Below, piece by piece: positions 36,051 to 47,459 of a stretch of 64,000 bases of DNA; position 1 is the stretch's first letter; the number at the start of each line of letters is the position of its first letter. The position numbers and the translations under genes were made by a program. The notes below the pieces were generated by a model, which searched no databases, was not told the DNA's origin, and saw only the letters and a list, made by a program, of their open reading frames with translations. This stretch comes from Loripinus fragilis. Taxonomy: Eukaryota > Mollusca > Bivalvia > Lucinida > Lucinidae. The stretch covers positions 78,151,601 through 78,215,600 of the forward strand of contig OZ026522.1 of NCBI GenBank assembly GCA_964019695.1, written 5' to 3'.

Positions 36051-38764
36051 TTCGGAAACCTTTGGATATTATGGATAAGTATGGCAACATTGTAAACACA
36101 GTTTCGTTTTTTCTGTTTTATACTTCCATAAAATGTCTGTAAATTGCATGACGGTGCTCTATATATACTAAATAAACTTTTATTTAAACTACATGTATGT
36201 ATGTAGACACTATGAAAGAAAAACATTCGTTTATGGCAAGATGATTTATTGAATCATGAATGTTGTTGATAGATTCCTCCACCTGTCCACTGGAGTCTGG
36301 AGAACTTCACAGATCTAGCCCTAAGTGTCTGTGGCCCTATGGTTATGTGAATAAACCATGAATTGCATCCACCATTATGTAATTTTAATTATCTAGAGTA
36401 ATTTAGTTATTCATTTTGAATGGCGAAATAATCTGAAATACAACTTAAAAAATGTGCCAAGTATTAGCTTTTTTTAAAAAAAACTATTTGTCAAAAATCT
36501 CATAAGTCTATGGGGATTTTTCCAAACGCTCAAGGACATGTAAGAAGTGATTTCACAGAGGTAGGGAAAGCACAGCATAATCTTGTTGGAGCCCGAATGG
36601 AATTCATTAGGAGCTCATAGAGGTTTTAACCTCAAATATTTTAAAACACATCCGAACCCTTCATACGTACTGGTGTTACACGAGTATAAAGTACATTGAG
36701 AGAAGCACCAGAGATTTGACAGCACATAGAGTCTATGGGAAACATCATAGTGCCATAAACAGATCAACAACAACAACATTTTTTCATTCTTCTCTTCCTT
36801 GTAGTTAATGATACTCCTTCAATTGCTGAGGATTATCTGCCATGCTTTAGGAAAATATTTACACAGAATGATTTATAATAGATGCCAAAGATAGATATTA
36901 ATAGCAACTTTACAAAGTAGATTTAAAACTATTTACAGGACTGAGCTCTTAGATTAGGATGGGGATAAGTACTGTAATAGTGAGTGTGTTTCTGAAGCAC
37001 TCAACCAGGCCCGGATCCAGAGGGGGGGGGCACTGAGGCCGGTGCCCCCACACCCAGTTCGCCCGCTGGTTACCTTTTTTCTTGCTGTGTAAGACAATAT
37101 CCAGAAATAAAGCCATCATGCGCTGCAGATTTCTGCCCTTTTAATTCATTCCACATGGCGTGATGTACTGTGATGATACAAAACCAGTCTATTTTCTTAG
37201 AACGACGATTCACCCTCACCCCGACATTCTGTTGATCTTCATCTGGGTTCAAACTGTTTGCAAAAGGCTATTGACAGACTACAAAATTCTCCGCTAGCAT
37301 GCAAAGAGTTAACAAGTAAATACTTCAGTGTTCAATAAATTGTCTCATTTAGGTAGCTTTCAACTTGGATATACATGTATATGTATACATACAATAAATA
37401 TTCAGGCACTTTAAATACATTTCGACATGCCATGCCCTTTAAACAAAGCAAAAGTAATATTCAAAGGATCTAGTTAGAATCAGTTGTACTTTCCAATGCT
37501 AAATGGGACACTTTCATTCCTTCAAAAGTATTTATTTCTTTTGTTGAGCTTTCAGTTTTGTATTATTTACGGTACATGTAGTCAAAATGTACAGGTAACT
37601 TCTAAACTATCTCCCCAAAATCACTTTTTTACAAAACATATTTTGTTTTTAAAACAATTTCATCAATTATAGTGCTTCGTTAATACTCTGCATATAATAT
37701 GTTCAATAGATATCACCATGCCTATCAAATAAATAAAGAAAGGTGCAGAAATCACTTTTTATTGTCATGAAATTTCAGACCCCCTCCCCTTTCTACCTGC
37801 CATAACTCTCACGTGCATAGGAATTTTGAAAATATTTTGCTAGCTGGCTCTTGCCATTAGATTCACCTATTGCACTGATGCTACATGCACCACACCAGAA
37901 GCTCAAAAGTAGCGTTCTGGGAATCAGAAAAATAGGCGTATAAGGCCCAAACCGTCAATGATCCTTTGGACACCCCTGTTCTGTACCTATCATAAATGTC
38001 ACACCAGTGGGATGAATTTCAATTATAAGTTGCCCTGGCTTGCTTATGTAGATAACTTATCTTTGTTTACTCCAATTTGACAGCGCAAGGGGATGGGTTG
38101 TGGTGGATTGGGAGAGAAAATCACCGGCTTTAGTAGACCAGTAGCCATCTAACGTTAGTTGATTGATCTCGCAGCAATATTGTCTGACAAATTCTAGCTA
38201 ATCCTCTGGCGAACCCTGCTACAGTAAGATTGCTCCATATTCTCATCCAGATGCTTGCATATATTTTTCACGAAGTATTGAGCCACTATATTATTAAATG
38301 AAATGGATGCGGCTTCAAAAAGCAGTTACTATATGCATTTACTCTCACTCTTCTTATTCCATTACTAAATGGGCCACATCCCCAGAAAACCTGTCTTCAG
38401 AGGTTTGGGAACAACAAAGGCGCAGACCAGCCTGCGCATTCGTGCAGTCTGATCAGCGCCTGTTATTCCCTTTTGTGGAAAGCACCATATCTAAGCTTGC
38501 TACAAATGAAAATTCAATTTTCTAGCTAGTCTCTGTAGCTGAGGAGACTGGCTTGAGTCTCGCTTTGTGGGAAACCCCGAAGACAGGTTTTCTCGCGACA
38601 AGGTCCAAATAGAAACTGATCAAAATGATCTAGGTGAGTCTGCTGATTGTTATTTTCTTATTCAACTTCCCTCCTGCCCCGGCTTTTGACTCTTTAAACA
38701 AAAATTTTCATCGTAAAATTGTTAATATTTTCTTACCCATAATTTTTAGCATATGTTTTGGATA
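36051..38764. other. Intergenic DNA, no gene seen
   Basis: AT-rich. It holds an isolated Satellite A fragment (about 36490-36545), a G run with 'ggcccggatccagagg' near 37010, and the MITE-like segment 'gcgcagaccagcctgcgcat' near 38420. ORFs here (37070-37252, 37484-37672, 38298-38525) lack recognisable features. Confidence 0.5.
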
Positions 38765-38802
38765 ATCAAAAGAACCGTCTCATTGAGACGGTTCTTTTGA
38801 GT
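38765..38802. repeat. GAACCGTCTC palindrome, copy 2, split element
   Basis: The palindrome core is intact. The surrounding element is interrupted 13 bases later by a SINE flanked by aacatat on both sides (38809-38815 and 39031-39037), and resumes with 'ggtttggttgagaaataaga'. Confidence 0.7.
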
Positions 38803-38815
38803 ACCCACAACATAT

Positions 38816-39030
38816 AGGGAGCGCAGTGGCTCAGTGGTAGAGCACTTGACTCGAGACCGAAGGGCCGCGGGTTCGAGCCTCACCGACGTCACTGCGTTGT
38901 GTCCTTGAGCAAGAACATTAATCCTAGCTTAGTTCTGGTTCAACCCAGGAAGACCCGTCCCTTTATAACTGAAAGATTGTTGATGGGACGTAAAGAAACA
39001 AATCAAACAAACAAATCAAACAAAACTCAA
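38816..39030 (+). mobile_element. tRNA-derived SINE inside a MITE
   Basis: Begins 'gggagcgcagtggctcag' with a B-box-like 'gggttcgagcctcac' and ends in caaa units. The target duplication is aacatat. Same family as 8981-9168. Confidence 0.88.
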
Positions 39031-39411
39031 AACATATGGTTTGGTTGAGAAATAAGATTTTTTTTTCTGGTACGCACTCTTAACTAAAGGCCTGCTCTTT
39101 CAATGAGTGTAAAGGTGTTTGACTCTGATGAAAGTCCCCTCCGTTCTGATGGTGGCTAAACTGATTCATGGTTTAAGCACTCATGCTACCTTTAAAGTCA
39201 CCAGATTTGATTTCTGTTGCTGACATTTATCTTGTTTGTTCTTTATCGACTTTGCATGAAAAACACTGCAGCGGGGCTATAGTCAGATTCTCTGACAATT
39301 CTAGTTATTTTTGAAAAAGCAGCAAAATTTAAAATTGTTGTCTGCTGCAAATTTTAGGTGGGGCTTTATGGGTTAAGAAGTATAAGTACATGTATTCATA
39401 TTTCAATTGAA

Positions 39412-39643
39412 TTTGAGCCATGGCATGGGATTTCCAACAATGTGGTATGTGCGACCAGCAAAGCCTAAGATCAGCCTGCGCATACTCGCAGTTTGATCAG
39501 AGCCTTTGCTAGTCGCTTGAGTATTCTATGATTGTTAAACTACTGAATGAACACCATTTGGTGTTTCTAAGCTTAAAAGAAGGCTGCAGAGACTTGTTCG
39601 AGTCTACACATGTCAAATTGTTGGAAATCTCATGCCGCAGCTC
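39412..39643. mobile_element. Palindromic MITE ('ttccaacaatgtgg' family)
   Basis: Left end 'gagccatggcatgggatt', right end 'ggaaatctcatgccgcagct', with the 'taagcttaaaagaaggctg' centre. It ends just before the first coding exon of the host gene, whose acceptor (39660) follows 17 bases later. Confidence 0.65.
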
Positions 39644-39660
39644 ATTTCATTCTATTGCAG

Positions 39661-39841
39661 ACAGAATGACTTGAGAATACAAGCAACAAGAAATTGAGCT
39701 AAAGATGTCAGGAGTACAGGTGAATTTTGAGGAGAATTTACCTCCCTTACAGTGTCTTCTTGATGGAGGTGTTCCAAGCCTCGCCACACTTGACACCTAT
39801 ATAGCTGATCTTGATGTGGATCTTGAGGAAAACAGCAAACA
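39661..39841 (+). CDS. KIAA0825-like: KIAA0825-like host gene, first coding exon
   Basis: Acceptor 'ttctattgcag' precedes 39661, so a non-coding exon lies upstream. The ATG is at 39705 (MSGVQVNFEENLPPLQCLLD), preceded by 44 bases of leader. The donor is GTGAGT at 39842, phase 2. The whole set of exons (to 63538) resembles the vertebrate protein KIAA0825: a CLL-type motif near the N-terminus, WD-x-I-x-LHLRR in the third exon, and a long helical body. The human gene is linked to postaxial polydactyly, but its molecular function is not established. The assignment is from memory of the family and fits in order and spacing. Confidence 0.75.
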
Positions 39842-40174
39842 GTGAGTTTAGGCCAAAATAAAAAATACCTGTGCTTAGGGTAACGCTCTACCTAAATTTA
39901 ACAGTGAAACCTAGAATTTTTTTCAGGTTTTCTGGAAAATATATAATTTTATGCATTTTGATAGGCGAAAAGCCTTTCAAAATGCATTAAATTATATTTT
40001 TTTCCAGGGAAAAGAAATAGTTAAAAAAATGTGTGCCTATCCTACCTTAAATTTTCAGACCCGTTACCCAAAACACACTTATTTTTTTATTTGGCCTTAT
40101 CATCTTATTTTAGACTTCTACGCTGACAATTTTGAATCCCTGACTCTTGTATAAAAAACTGCCAGTAGAGCAAT

Positions 40175-40372
40175 GTTTTGATTTGTTTGATTTGATTCTT
40201 TACATCCTAGTCAACAATTTTTCTGTTATGTCGGGATGGGTCTTCCTGGAATGAACCAGTACTAAGCAGGGATTAATGTGTCTTGCCCAATGACACAACA
40301 CAGTGCCGTCAGTGAGACTCGAACCCGCAACCCCTCGATCTTGAGTCAAGCAGTCTCTACCACTTCCACAGT
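40175..40372 (-). mobile_element. tRNA-derived SINE, minus strand, in intron
   Basis: Diverged copy of the SINE family: 'gtgagactcgaacccgcaac' is the B box in reverse, and 'gatttgtttgatttgattct' is the tail in reverse. Confidence 0.75.
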
Positions 40373-40482
40373 GTAATGAACTAATGAGTGAAAATTGTAT
40401 TGTACTGAGTATTTTCTTTAAAGGTGCCCTTAAAATGTACATAAATGAGTGTGGTTCAGGAACGTCTATTAATCTGTTACAG

Positions 40483-40651
40483 GTTAGATAACTGCCTACA
40501 GGATGTGATGAAGTTTACTAACAACATAGTGGGAAAGGATTATGTGACGCCTAAAGATGCCCTGTTGAGTATGATCAGTAACCATGTACTGGAGAAAGAC
40601 TCCTGTTATGATCCTGAGCCGGATGCTATCACAGATATACTCTCTCATGCG
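40483..40651 (+). CDS. KIAA0825-like: KIAA0825-like, coding exon 2
   Basis: Acceptor 'ctgttacag' ends at 40482; donor GTAAAA begins at 40652. The first G completes the split glutamine codon from 39841; reading continues LDNCLQDVMKFTNNIVGK and ends phase 0 (DILSHA). Confidence 0.8.
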
Positions 40652-40744
40652 GTAAAAACAAATTTTTATTAAACATCCCAGGCCTCCATGGCCAGTTCAT
40701 GACAAGGGATAATTCCAGTATTTTTATTTCTCAAATAAAACATG

Positions 40745-41190
40745 TGAGCCGCTATATGAGATTTCTGTGGGAGCGCAGTGGCTCAGTGGTAGAGTGCTTG
40801 ACTCGAGACCGAAGGGCCGCGGGTTTGAGCCTCATCGGTGTCACTGTGTTGTGGTCCTTGAGTAAGACACATTTATCCTAGCTTAGTACTGGCTCAACCC
40901 AGGAAGACCCGTCCCTATATAACTGAAAGATTGTTGATGGGATGTCAAGAATCAAATCAAACAAACAAACAAACATGAGATTTCCTACAATGTGGTATGT
41001 GGGACCAGCAAAGCCTCAGATACAGCCTGTGCATATGCACTGTCTGATCAGAGTCTTTTCTAGTTGCTTGAATATTCTACGAGTGTTAAGCTACTGACTG
41101 AATATCATTTGGAGTTTCTAAGCTTAAAAGGAGGCATCACAGGCTGGCCCGAGTCTACACTTGTCAAAATGCCACATTGTTGGAAATCAC
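40745..41190. mobile_element. Palindromic MITE split by a SINE
   Basis: The left end 'gagccgctatatgagatttc' is separated from its continuation 'ctacaatgtggtatgtggg' by the SINE at 40766-40974. The right end is 'cacattgttggaaatcac'. Confidence 0.7.
40766..40974 (+). mobile_element. tRNA-derived SINE inside a MITE
   Basis: Has 'gggagcgcagtggctcag', a B-box-like 'gggtttgagcctcat' and a caaa tail. It is flanked by a 10-bp duplication, atgagatttc (40756-40765 and 40975-40984). Confidence 0.9.
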
Positions 41191-42255
41191 CATCTTCACC
41201 AGCGAAGGTTTCGTCGTATCTACCTTTCGACAAACCCTTCACCTCACGACTCTCAAAATTTATTATTAGCGCAGACTAATCAACCAATGAAAACGCCAGG
41301 AAGGATTTTTTCGATAATCCCTTCCTGCCAATCAGATTAAACGTAGCAGTTTATCGGCATCTTATATTCACCGCCTGTTAAGTTTCCATAAGTCCAGATA
41401 AGCAAAGATTTTGGTCGTAAAATTATTTATTTTTCTTCCTTCCTTCAGTTAAAAATTATGTTATGGGTGCTCAAAATAACCATCTTAATGTGACAGTTCT
41501 TTTGAGCACATTAAACGTATATTTTAGTTGTTAAATAAGAAAACTGAATGAAAATTAATTATGCTGTCTTATCTGGAGGCCTGGTGTTTATCGATTTTTT
41601 GCACCGCTTTATGATTGATCATAGTAATTGTTACTATTTTGGTCTTATGACGTACTCAATCTGAAGAAAGTATCATTGTGAGGCCAAGGGTTAAGATAGC
41701 GAATCGCAACCCTTGGTATGACAAGATGGGAAATCACATGTCATGGCTCAATTATGTTGTTGGTAATCAAAAGAACCATCTCACAGGGCATACAAGGCAG
41801 TAGGCACACTCTTATAATTTAACTGAGGTTACCTGAGTTAAGAGCTACTTACACGGGATCGGTAAGTTCTAAATTGGTAAGTTGAAAAGCGGTATTGTGG
41901 CTTCCCACTGCAGGGGACAAAAATTCCACATATCCGCTCGTAATTATAAGTGAAATCTAGCAAGGATGAGTAATTCTTCCCGAAGCACTTGTCCTGTATG
42001 ACGAGTGCTTTGGAAAGAATTACTTGAGGAAGTCATATTACATATTACTCCCTTATGTTCTTTATTGCATACACATGGCTGTTGGCAGGTCTCAGTGCTG
42101 CTGAATAAAACTAGAAATACCCTGAAACCAGACAGCAAATTCTGAATGTATTGTTATTAAGTAGAGATGGTCAATAAATGACCTAATACAATAGGGAAAG
42201 TGGATTTAAAAACTGTAAACCCAGGTGAGTGAATGTGATTCAGTGTCATCTTGGT
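41191..42255. other. Intron sequence with MITE remnants
   Basis: Includes a degenerate GAACCGTCTC palindrome at 41470-41511 and short inverted motifs near 41980-42030 ('attcttcccgaagcact'/'gtgctttggaaagaatt'). No exon or gene was seen. Confidence 0.5.
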
Positions 42256-42585
42256 GTACTTGTTGTATTTTAAATCTGAGATGCTTGAGAAAGTTTTGTA
42301 CTTGTTCTATTTTTAGTCTGAGATGCTTGAGAAAGTTTTGTACTTGTTCTATTTTTAGTCTGAGATGCTTGAGAAAGTTTTGTACTTGTTCTATTTTTAG
42401 TCCGAGATGCTTGAGAAAGTTTTGTACTTGTTCTATTTTTAGTCTGAGATGCTTGAGAAAGTTTTGTACTTGTTCTATTTTTAGTCGGAGATGCTTGAGA
42501 AAGTTTTGTACTTGTTCTATTTTTAGTCTGAGATGCTTGAGAAAGTTTTGTACTTGTTCTATTTTTAGTCTGAGATGCTTGAGAA
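42256..42585. repeat. Minisatellite of the exon 3 splice acceptor, 42-bp unit x 8
   Basis: The unit 'tctgagatgcttgagaaagt' plus 'tttgtacttgttctattttt' plus 'ag' repeats about every 42 bases (starts near 42277 to 42569). Each unit holds a pyrimidine tract, AG and the first ~20 bases of coding exon 3. In the exon's frame each upstream unit ends in TAG, so only the last acceptor gives an open message. The long frames on both strands (42225-42662 plus, 42270-42653 minus) are caused by the repeat. Confidence 0.9.
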
Positions 42586-42906
42586 AGTTCCTGGTTGTGA
42601 AGAGGCAGTGCTTGAAGATTTACTGTGTCTTTCCTCCAAGCAGGGTCTGTCACTCCCTTTAAAGGCTTCTGTTGTTGATCCCATTGCCTCTACAATGTCT
42701 TTGAATGCAGTATCTGACAATAGTGAAATGCAAATTGCTCAGAAATGGGATCAAATTGCTCTACACCTGCGCAGATATTTCTACGACAAGCTGGCTCACT
42801 TGACCTTGACCTCGGCACCAGCAGAAATTGACCTGAATGGGAAGAAAAGATTGAAATATTTTCAAAGTTTGATTACTCTTCAGCCAATGGACGAAGTATG
42901 GGACAG
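42569..42906 (+). CDS. KIAA0825-like: KIAA0825-like, coding exon 3
   Basis: The acceptor 'tctatttttag' ends at 42568 and is the last of eight tandem copies; the donor GTAAGT begins at 42907. Reads SEMLEKVPGCEEAVLEDLLC ... KWDQIALHLRRYFYDKL ... LQPMDEVWD, ending phase 2. The WD-x-I-x-LHLRR stretch is the strongest link to KIAA0825. Confidence 0.85.
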
Positions 42907-45887
42907 GTAAGTCCGGAGTTGGGTCGTAGATTCAGACCTTTAGGTAAGAGTGTGATAATAACAACAGACAGCAAATGTTGAACCATTGTCATGCTATTAA
43001 TACTTGAGCATTTAGCTCAGACGAGCTAATATGTAACAGGAAAACAATTTTCTTATTTCTCACTCAAAACATATGTTGTTGGTACTCAAAAGAACTGTCT
43101 CAATGAGACAGTTCTTTTGAGCACCCAAAACACATGCTTAAAGTTATACGTAAGAAAATATTGACAATTTTACAGCAGAATTTTTTGTTTATTGTAACCT
43201 ATATGAATGCAACCATGTAGATTAGAAGAGTGTGAGTGTGGGATAGAAAATTTGGTCCTGATGATCACTGGTTGGCATCACAATGCTTGCCTTTTGATGA
43301 CATCGCAGATCTGGAGGGGCAGATTTTTCTATCCCATCCTCACACAAATAATTGATTCTTTTTGCTCACCATTTAATTTCTCGTTTTCATTAGCTCAACT
43401 GAGCTGAATGCTCAGGAATTAATACAACATTTACTTCCGTTTTCATTATCTTCTATTCACATTTTCAGAGAAGTATGTATGTCAGTTGGCCAATTGTGCT
43501 CAAAGTTCATGTAAAGCATTACCAGGTAGGGGGAAAGGCTGCATAAGGTTTTTGGCCTGATTAATTGGAAGTTTGGTTGTCATAGCAACATAAATCTCCC
43601 ATAGACTTATAATGGAAAAAGCTTTAACAATTTCTTTGAAATCATAAGGCTCACAGGTAATATTTAGAGAATGCTTTGTACAAGTAATTTTTATAAACTT
43701 ACGAGGGGGCGTCATTTTATAAAAATTACGAGTAAAAGCATTTTCTAAATGTTTTGTATCATTGTCCAATCAGATATAAGTATTTAAATTTTCTCTCAAC
43801 CTTATCCATTGATATTAACCAGGTCTGACAGATCTAATTGTCCTGTTGAAAAGTTAAACCGTAAATGCCTCCAAAATATCAATTTGAAAATGTCGTCTGC
43901 TACATTTACTTGCTAACATTACTGACTAGTGTAGGTGTATATGCAAACAGTGTAGACGCAGATCAGAATTCTATCAGTCTTATCTGCATCTACACTGTTT
44001 GACAAAGTTGGACTTTTGGCTTTTAAAACATTTCAGTAAACAACAAAAGCAGACTATATTTGTTGAGATATGCTAAAGCGTTTTATTGTCTGACCCAGAA
44101 ACACAGAAACTTTTCCTTGCTTTAGTTTATTTTATCCTTAAAAGTGCGTATTACAACAAAGTCTTTGGATTCTATCGTCTGCTGAGATGTTTTAAAAGCC
44201 TCTGGGTCAAACAGTGAAGACACAGAATAGGCTGCTGCTAATCTTGATCAACATGGTTTGCATCTACAATTACATTAGTCAATAATGTTAGCAAATATAT
44301 AGCATCAAAAGACTTAAGCATATGACATTTTAGATGCATTTTAATAACGTTTAAAGAGTTAACATTGTTCACTTGAAAACCTGATACAACAGGAATATGT
44401 GTCACAAATGAAATCTGACACTGTGCTCTTACTGATTTGGCATCCTCTTAGAGCATGATCTAGATTAAGAAACAATAGAAGTGAATGGAAATTTAAGCTC
44501 CCCCTACTTCACTTAGAAATCTAGGCTAAATCAGAGCCATCGTTTATTGAAATATTGCATCAAAAGATCAAAGAAAAAAATTTAGACCATGATACAATAA
44601 GTATATATTATTGTCTGGTGGTCTCCTACATAGATCTTGCCGACCATGCCCCTTGAGTCCAAACTGGCCACGCAACAGGAATTAATAGCTTCCATAGACT
44701 AATTATGGGAAAAACTTATAAAGGTATTTATCGTATGACATCGCGCCTGGGAGTGAAATAACGCCATGCAATAAAATTTATAAACCACTAGTGGGTTATA
44801 GATTTATGGGAAACGTTATGACGTCCATAACAACGTTGCATACATAATGACAAAATTATAACGTTTTTATGGCTGAAATGAGATTTCAAAGTAATCTTAA
44901 TGTCATATGATAAATAGAATCTAACATTCATGCCCTTGTATTATTGTATTTATTAAACTCGTTGCGAAAAAGAGATAAAATGCTCTGCAAGCCTCGTATT
45001 TTATCTCTTTTCCTCATCTTGTTTAATAAATTCAATAAAACATGAACACTCATGTAAGATCTTCTATGTAACAATGCATAGACTGTGGTCTGATTTTGTT
45101 GATGCCCATCCGGATCTGAGTTTTACTGAGCATTATGTCATTTTGTTTGTACTGGCTTTTGATTTTGTTTTGCATGGATAAAAGTTTCCAGGAATGACGT
45201 TGAATTCAGACAGGGGTCAAGCTTAGTCAAGAGCTCCCAAATAGGGAGAAGTTCAGCAGTATTTAGATAGAAATTTAGGGTTGAATTTTTTATTTCCCCA
45301 TATGTTCTTTACAGTAAAACTTCTCCCTCAGTTAAAAAAAATGGAGAAGTGAGCCAGAAAAAGGAGACTATTTCTCCCAAATCTCTCCCTAGCTTGGTCC
45401 CTGTTCAGATTAAAATAGCTTCTTTGATTTATTTACAGTTAATCTCATTTTATAAACAATTCACCGACAAAAACTAACGATTTCCTGTTTAAAAAGTTGA
45501 TTCCATTGGCAATTTAAACTTAAGATTTTTAGTATTTTGAAGGCATGCTGCATGGTATAAGTTTTAAGTTTTGAATGTCAAAAGTTCAGGATTTTGGAAA
45601 TTTTGAACTTTCACACATGGTAAGAGGTATTTCCCTTAAAGCACCAAGAAAAAATGCATCTGAAAATGACATCTGCTGAAGTCGTCTGCTGCAAATAATT
45701 GCCTAACATTACTGACGAATTAAGTATAGAAGCAAATAGCTTAGACCCAGAACAGACTGCTCCTCTGTTCTGGGTCCACACTGTTTGCCATAGAGGCTTC
45801 TTAAACATTTCAGCAGACGAGAAAAGCAGACAACTTTTGTTGCGATTGGCGTTTTAAGGGTTACAATAGTCTATTTTGGTATTTCAG
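42907..45887. other. Intron 3: dispersed elements, no gene
   Basis: Contains a GAACTGTCTC palindrome (43085-43122), inverted 'cagtgtagacgcagatcaga'-type motifs near 43930-44005, and an inverted repeat around 44940-45050 ('gtatttattaaac'/'gtttaataaattc', with 'agagataaaatgc'/'attttatctctt'). A TTAA-type MITE lies at its end. No exon was detected. Confidence 0.5.
45633..45860. mobile_element. TTAA-type MITE, copy 2
   Basis: Ends are CCCTTAAAGCACCAA and TTGGCGTTTTAAGGG. The interior palindrome is built on 'tagacccagaacagactgct' and 'tctgttctgggtccacactg'. It lies 27 bases before coding exon 4, so it has become the 3' part of intron 3. Confidence 0.6.
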
Positions 45888-46474
45888 GTACCAAGTGTTA
45901 CGAAGTCAACAAGTTGAAAAGTGTTTCAATTCTGTGATCCCTGAGACTGAGAGCGAAACTCTTGATTTTCTCGCCATATCGGAGAACCTTGGAGAACTTG
46001 CACAGGTCATTCTTCAGATGATTAATGAAGACTTCGTTCTCTTTAACTCAGGCGTTCTTAAAAAGCCGACAAACATATTTCGAGCTTTTCATAAAGTATA
46101 CTTGGATAAATATTCTGATGAAATGGCAGCTCTTATTGAGGAAATTTGGGACGAGGTGAGAGACAGCGTGAAAAGAGGGCCAGCGCAGTCCTTCAGTGTT
46201 CACGGGTCGAAAGGTAAAGGGAAGCATATGCCTAAAACAGGGTCATTGTTGAGAAGTCAGGCTCAGAGTCTGGACAGTGTTTATAGTCAGTTTGACAATG
46301 TAGGGACTGATGTTACCATGGCTGCAATACCACCCAAGTACATTAGGGCAATTTTGAATATCATTAACACAGTGTTGCAGATTGAAGAACATGTGGAAAA
46401 TCTTCAGAAGGCTCTCATCTGGGATAACGGAGAATTAGCTTCAAAGAAAACAAAGAGGAAAGGTAGTCTCAAAG
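45888..46474 (+). CDS. KIAA0825-like: KIAA0825-like, coding exon 4
   Basis: Acceptor 'ggtatttcag' ends at 45887. The first base completes the arginine codon from 42906. Reads YQVLRSQQVEKCFNSVIPET ... YSDEMAALIEEIWDEV ... LNIINTVLQIEEHVENLQKA ... KRKGSLK. The donor placed here is AAAG|GTAGGC at 46475 (phase 1), the first of 14 tandem copies. Downstream copies, the last being AAAG|GTAAGC near 47035, are also possible donors. Because the unit is 43 bases, use of different copies changes the frame. Confidence 0.82.
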
Positions 46475-47040
46475 GTAGGCTTTATGACCTTTACCATGCT
46501 AAAACGAAGTCTCAAAGGTAGGCTTTGTGACCTTTACCATGCTAAAAGGAAGTCTCAAAGGTAGGCTTTATGACCTTTACCATGCTAAAAGGTAGTCTCA
46601 AAGGTAGGCTTTATGACCTTTACCATGCTAAAAGGTAGTCTCAAAGGTAAGCTTTATGACCTTTACCATGCTAAAAGGAAGTCTCAAAGGTAGGCTTTAT
46701 GACCTTTACCATGCTAAAACGAAGTCTCAAAGGTAGGCTTTGTGACCTTTACCATGCTAAAAGGAAGTCTCAAAGGTAGGCTTTATGACCTTTACCATGC
46801 TAAAAGGTAGTCTCAAAGGTAGGCTTTATGACCTTTACCATGCTAAAAGGTAGTCTCAAAGGTAGGCTTTATGACCTTTACCATGCTAAAAGGTAGTCTC
46901 AAAGGTAGGCTTTATGACCTTTACCATGCTAAAAGGAAGTCTCAAAGGTAGGCTTTATGACCTTTACCATGCTAAAAGGTAGTCTCAAAGGTAGGCTTTA
47001 TGACCTTTACCATGCTAAAAGGTAGTCTCAAAGGTAAGCT
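46460..47040. repeat. Minisatellite of the exon 4 splice donor, 43-bp unit x 14
   Basis: 'Gtctcaaaggtaggctttat' followed by 'gacctttaccatgctaaaag' recurs every 43 bases (starts near 46465, 46508, and on to 47024). Each unit repeats the exon end and its GTAGGC donor; two units (about 46637 and 47024) carry the stronger GTAAGC. Units are nearly identical, which suggests recent expansion. Confidence 0.92.
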
Positions 47041-47459
47041 TTATTGAATCTCACTACAGTAAAACCCCGAAAATTTGAATGTCGCTTTTTCTAACTACTC
47101 AGTATTTTGAAATTAATTTGGGACGAACTGGATTATTAAAGAGAGTGGTTTGGTTTTGGTTTAGTCATGGCAGGATGGTCAGTTCACCTAACCACCCTTT
47201 TTCATGAGCAAGCTTGAACAAGCTAAACCAGTACTTTGTGCACATACTTTCGCTTGTAACTTTGGCATGATCAGTAAGAATACTCGAGGGCTTAAAGATG
47301 TTGAACAGTACCAACCTCACTCTTAATTCTGATTTGGATCAAGACACATATATGTTTGGTTTGCACGAAAGATCCCTAACTTATCTATGCCATTCTTATG
47401 TGAGCAACGCATGACCCATTGGTCCTCTTAAGAGGTCTAATATATTCTTTTCATCAGAG
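47041..47459. other. Intron sequence, nothing recognised
   Basis: No exon, gene or clear repeat is seen between the donor minisatellite and the inverted-repeat element at 47460. Confidence 0.4.

Noticed and set aside
42225..42662. 145-aa and 127-aa cysteine- or serine-rich repeat proteins on both strands
   Set aside because: Frames stay open only because the 42-bp minisatellite unit is a multiple of three; the sequence is repeated intron/acceptor, not a gene.
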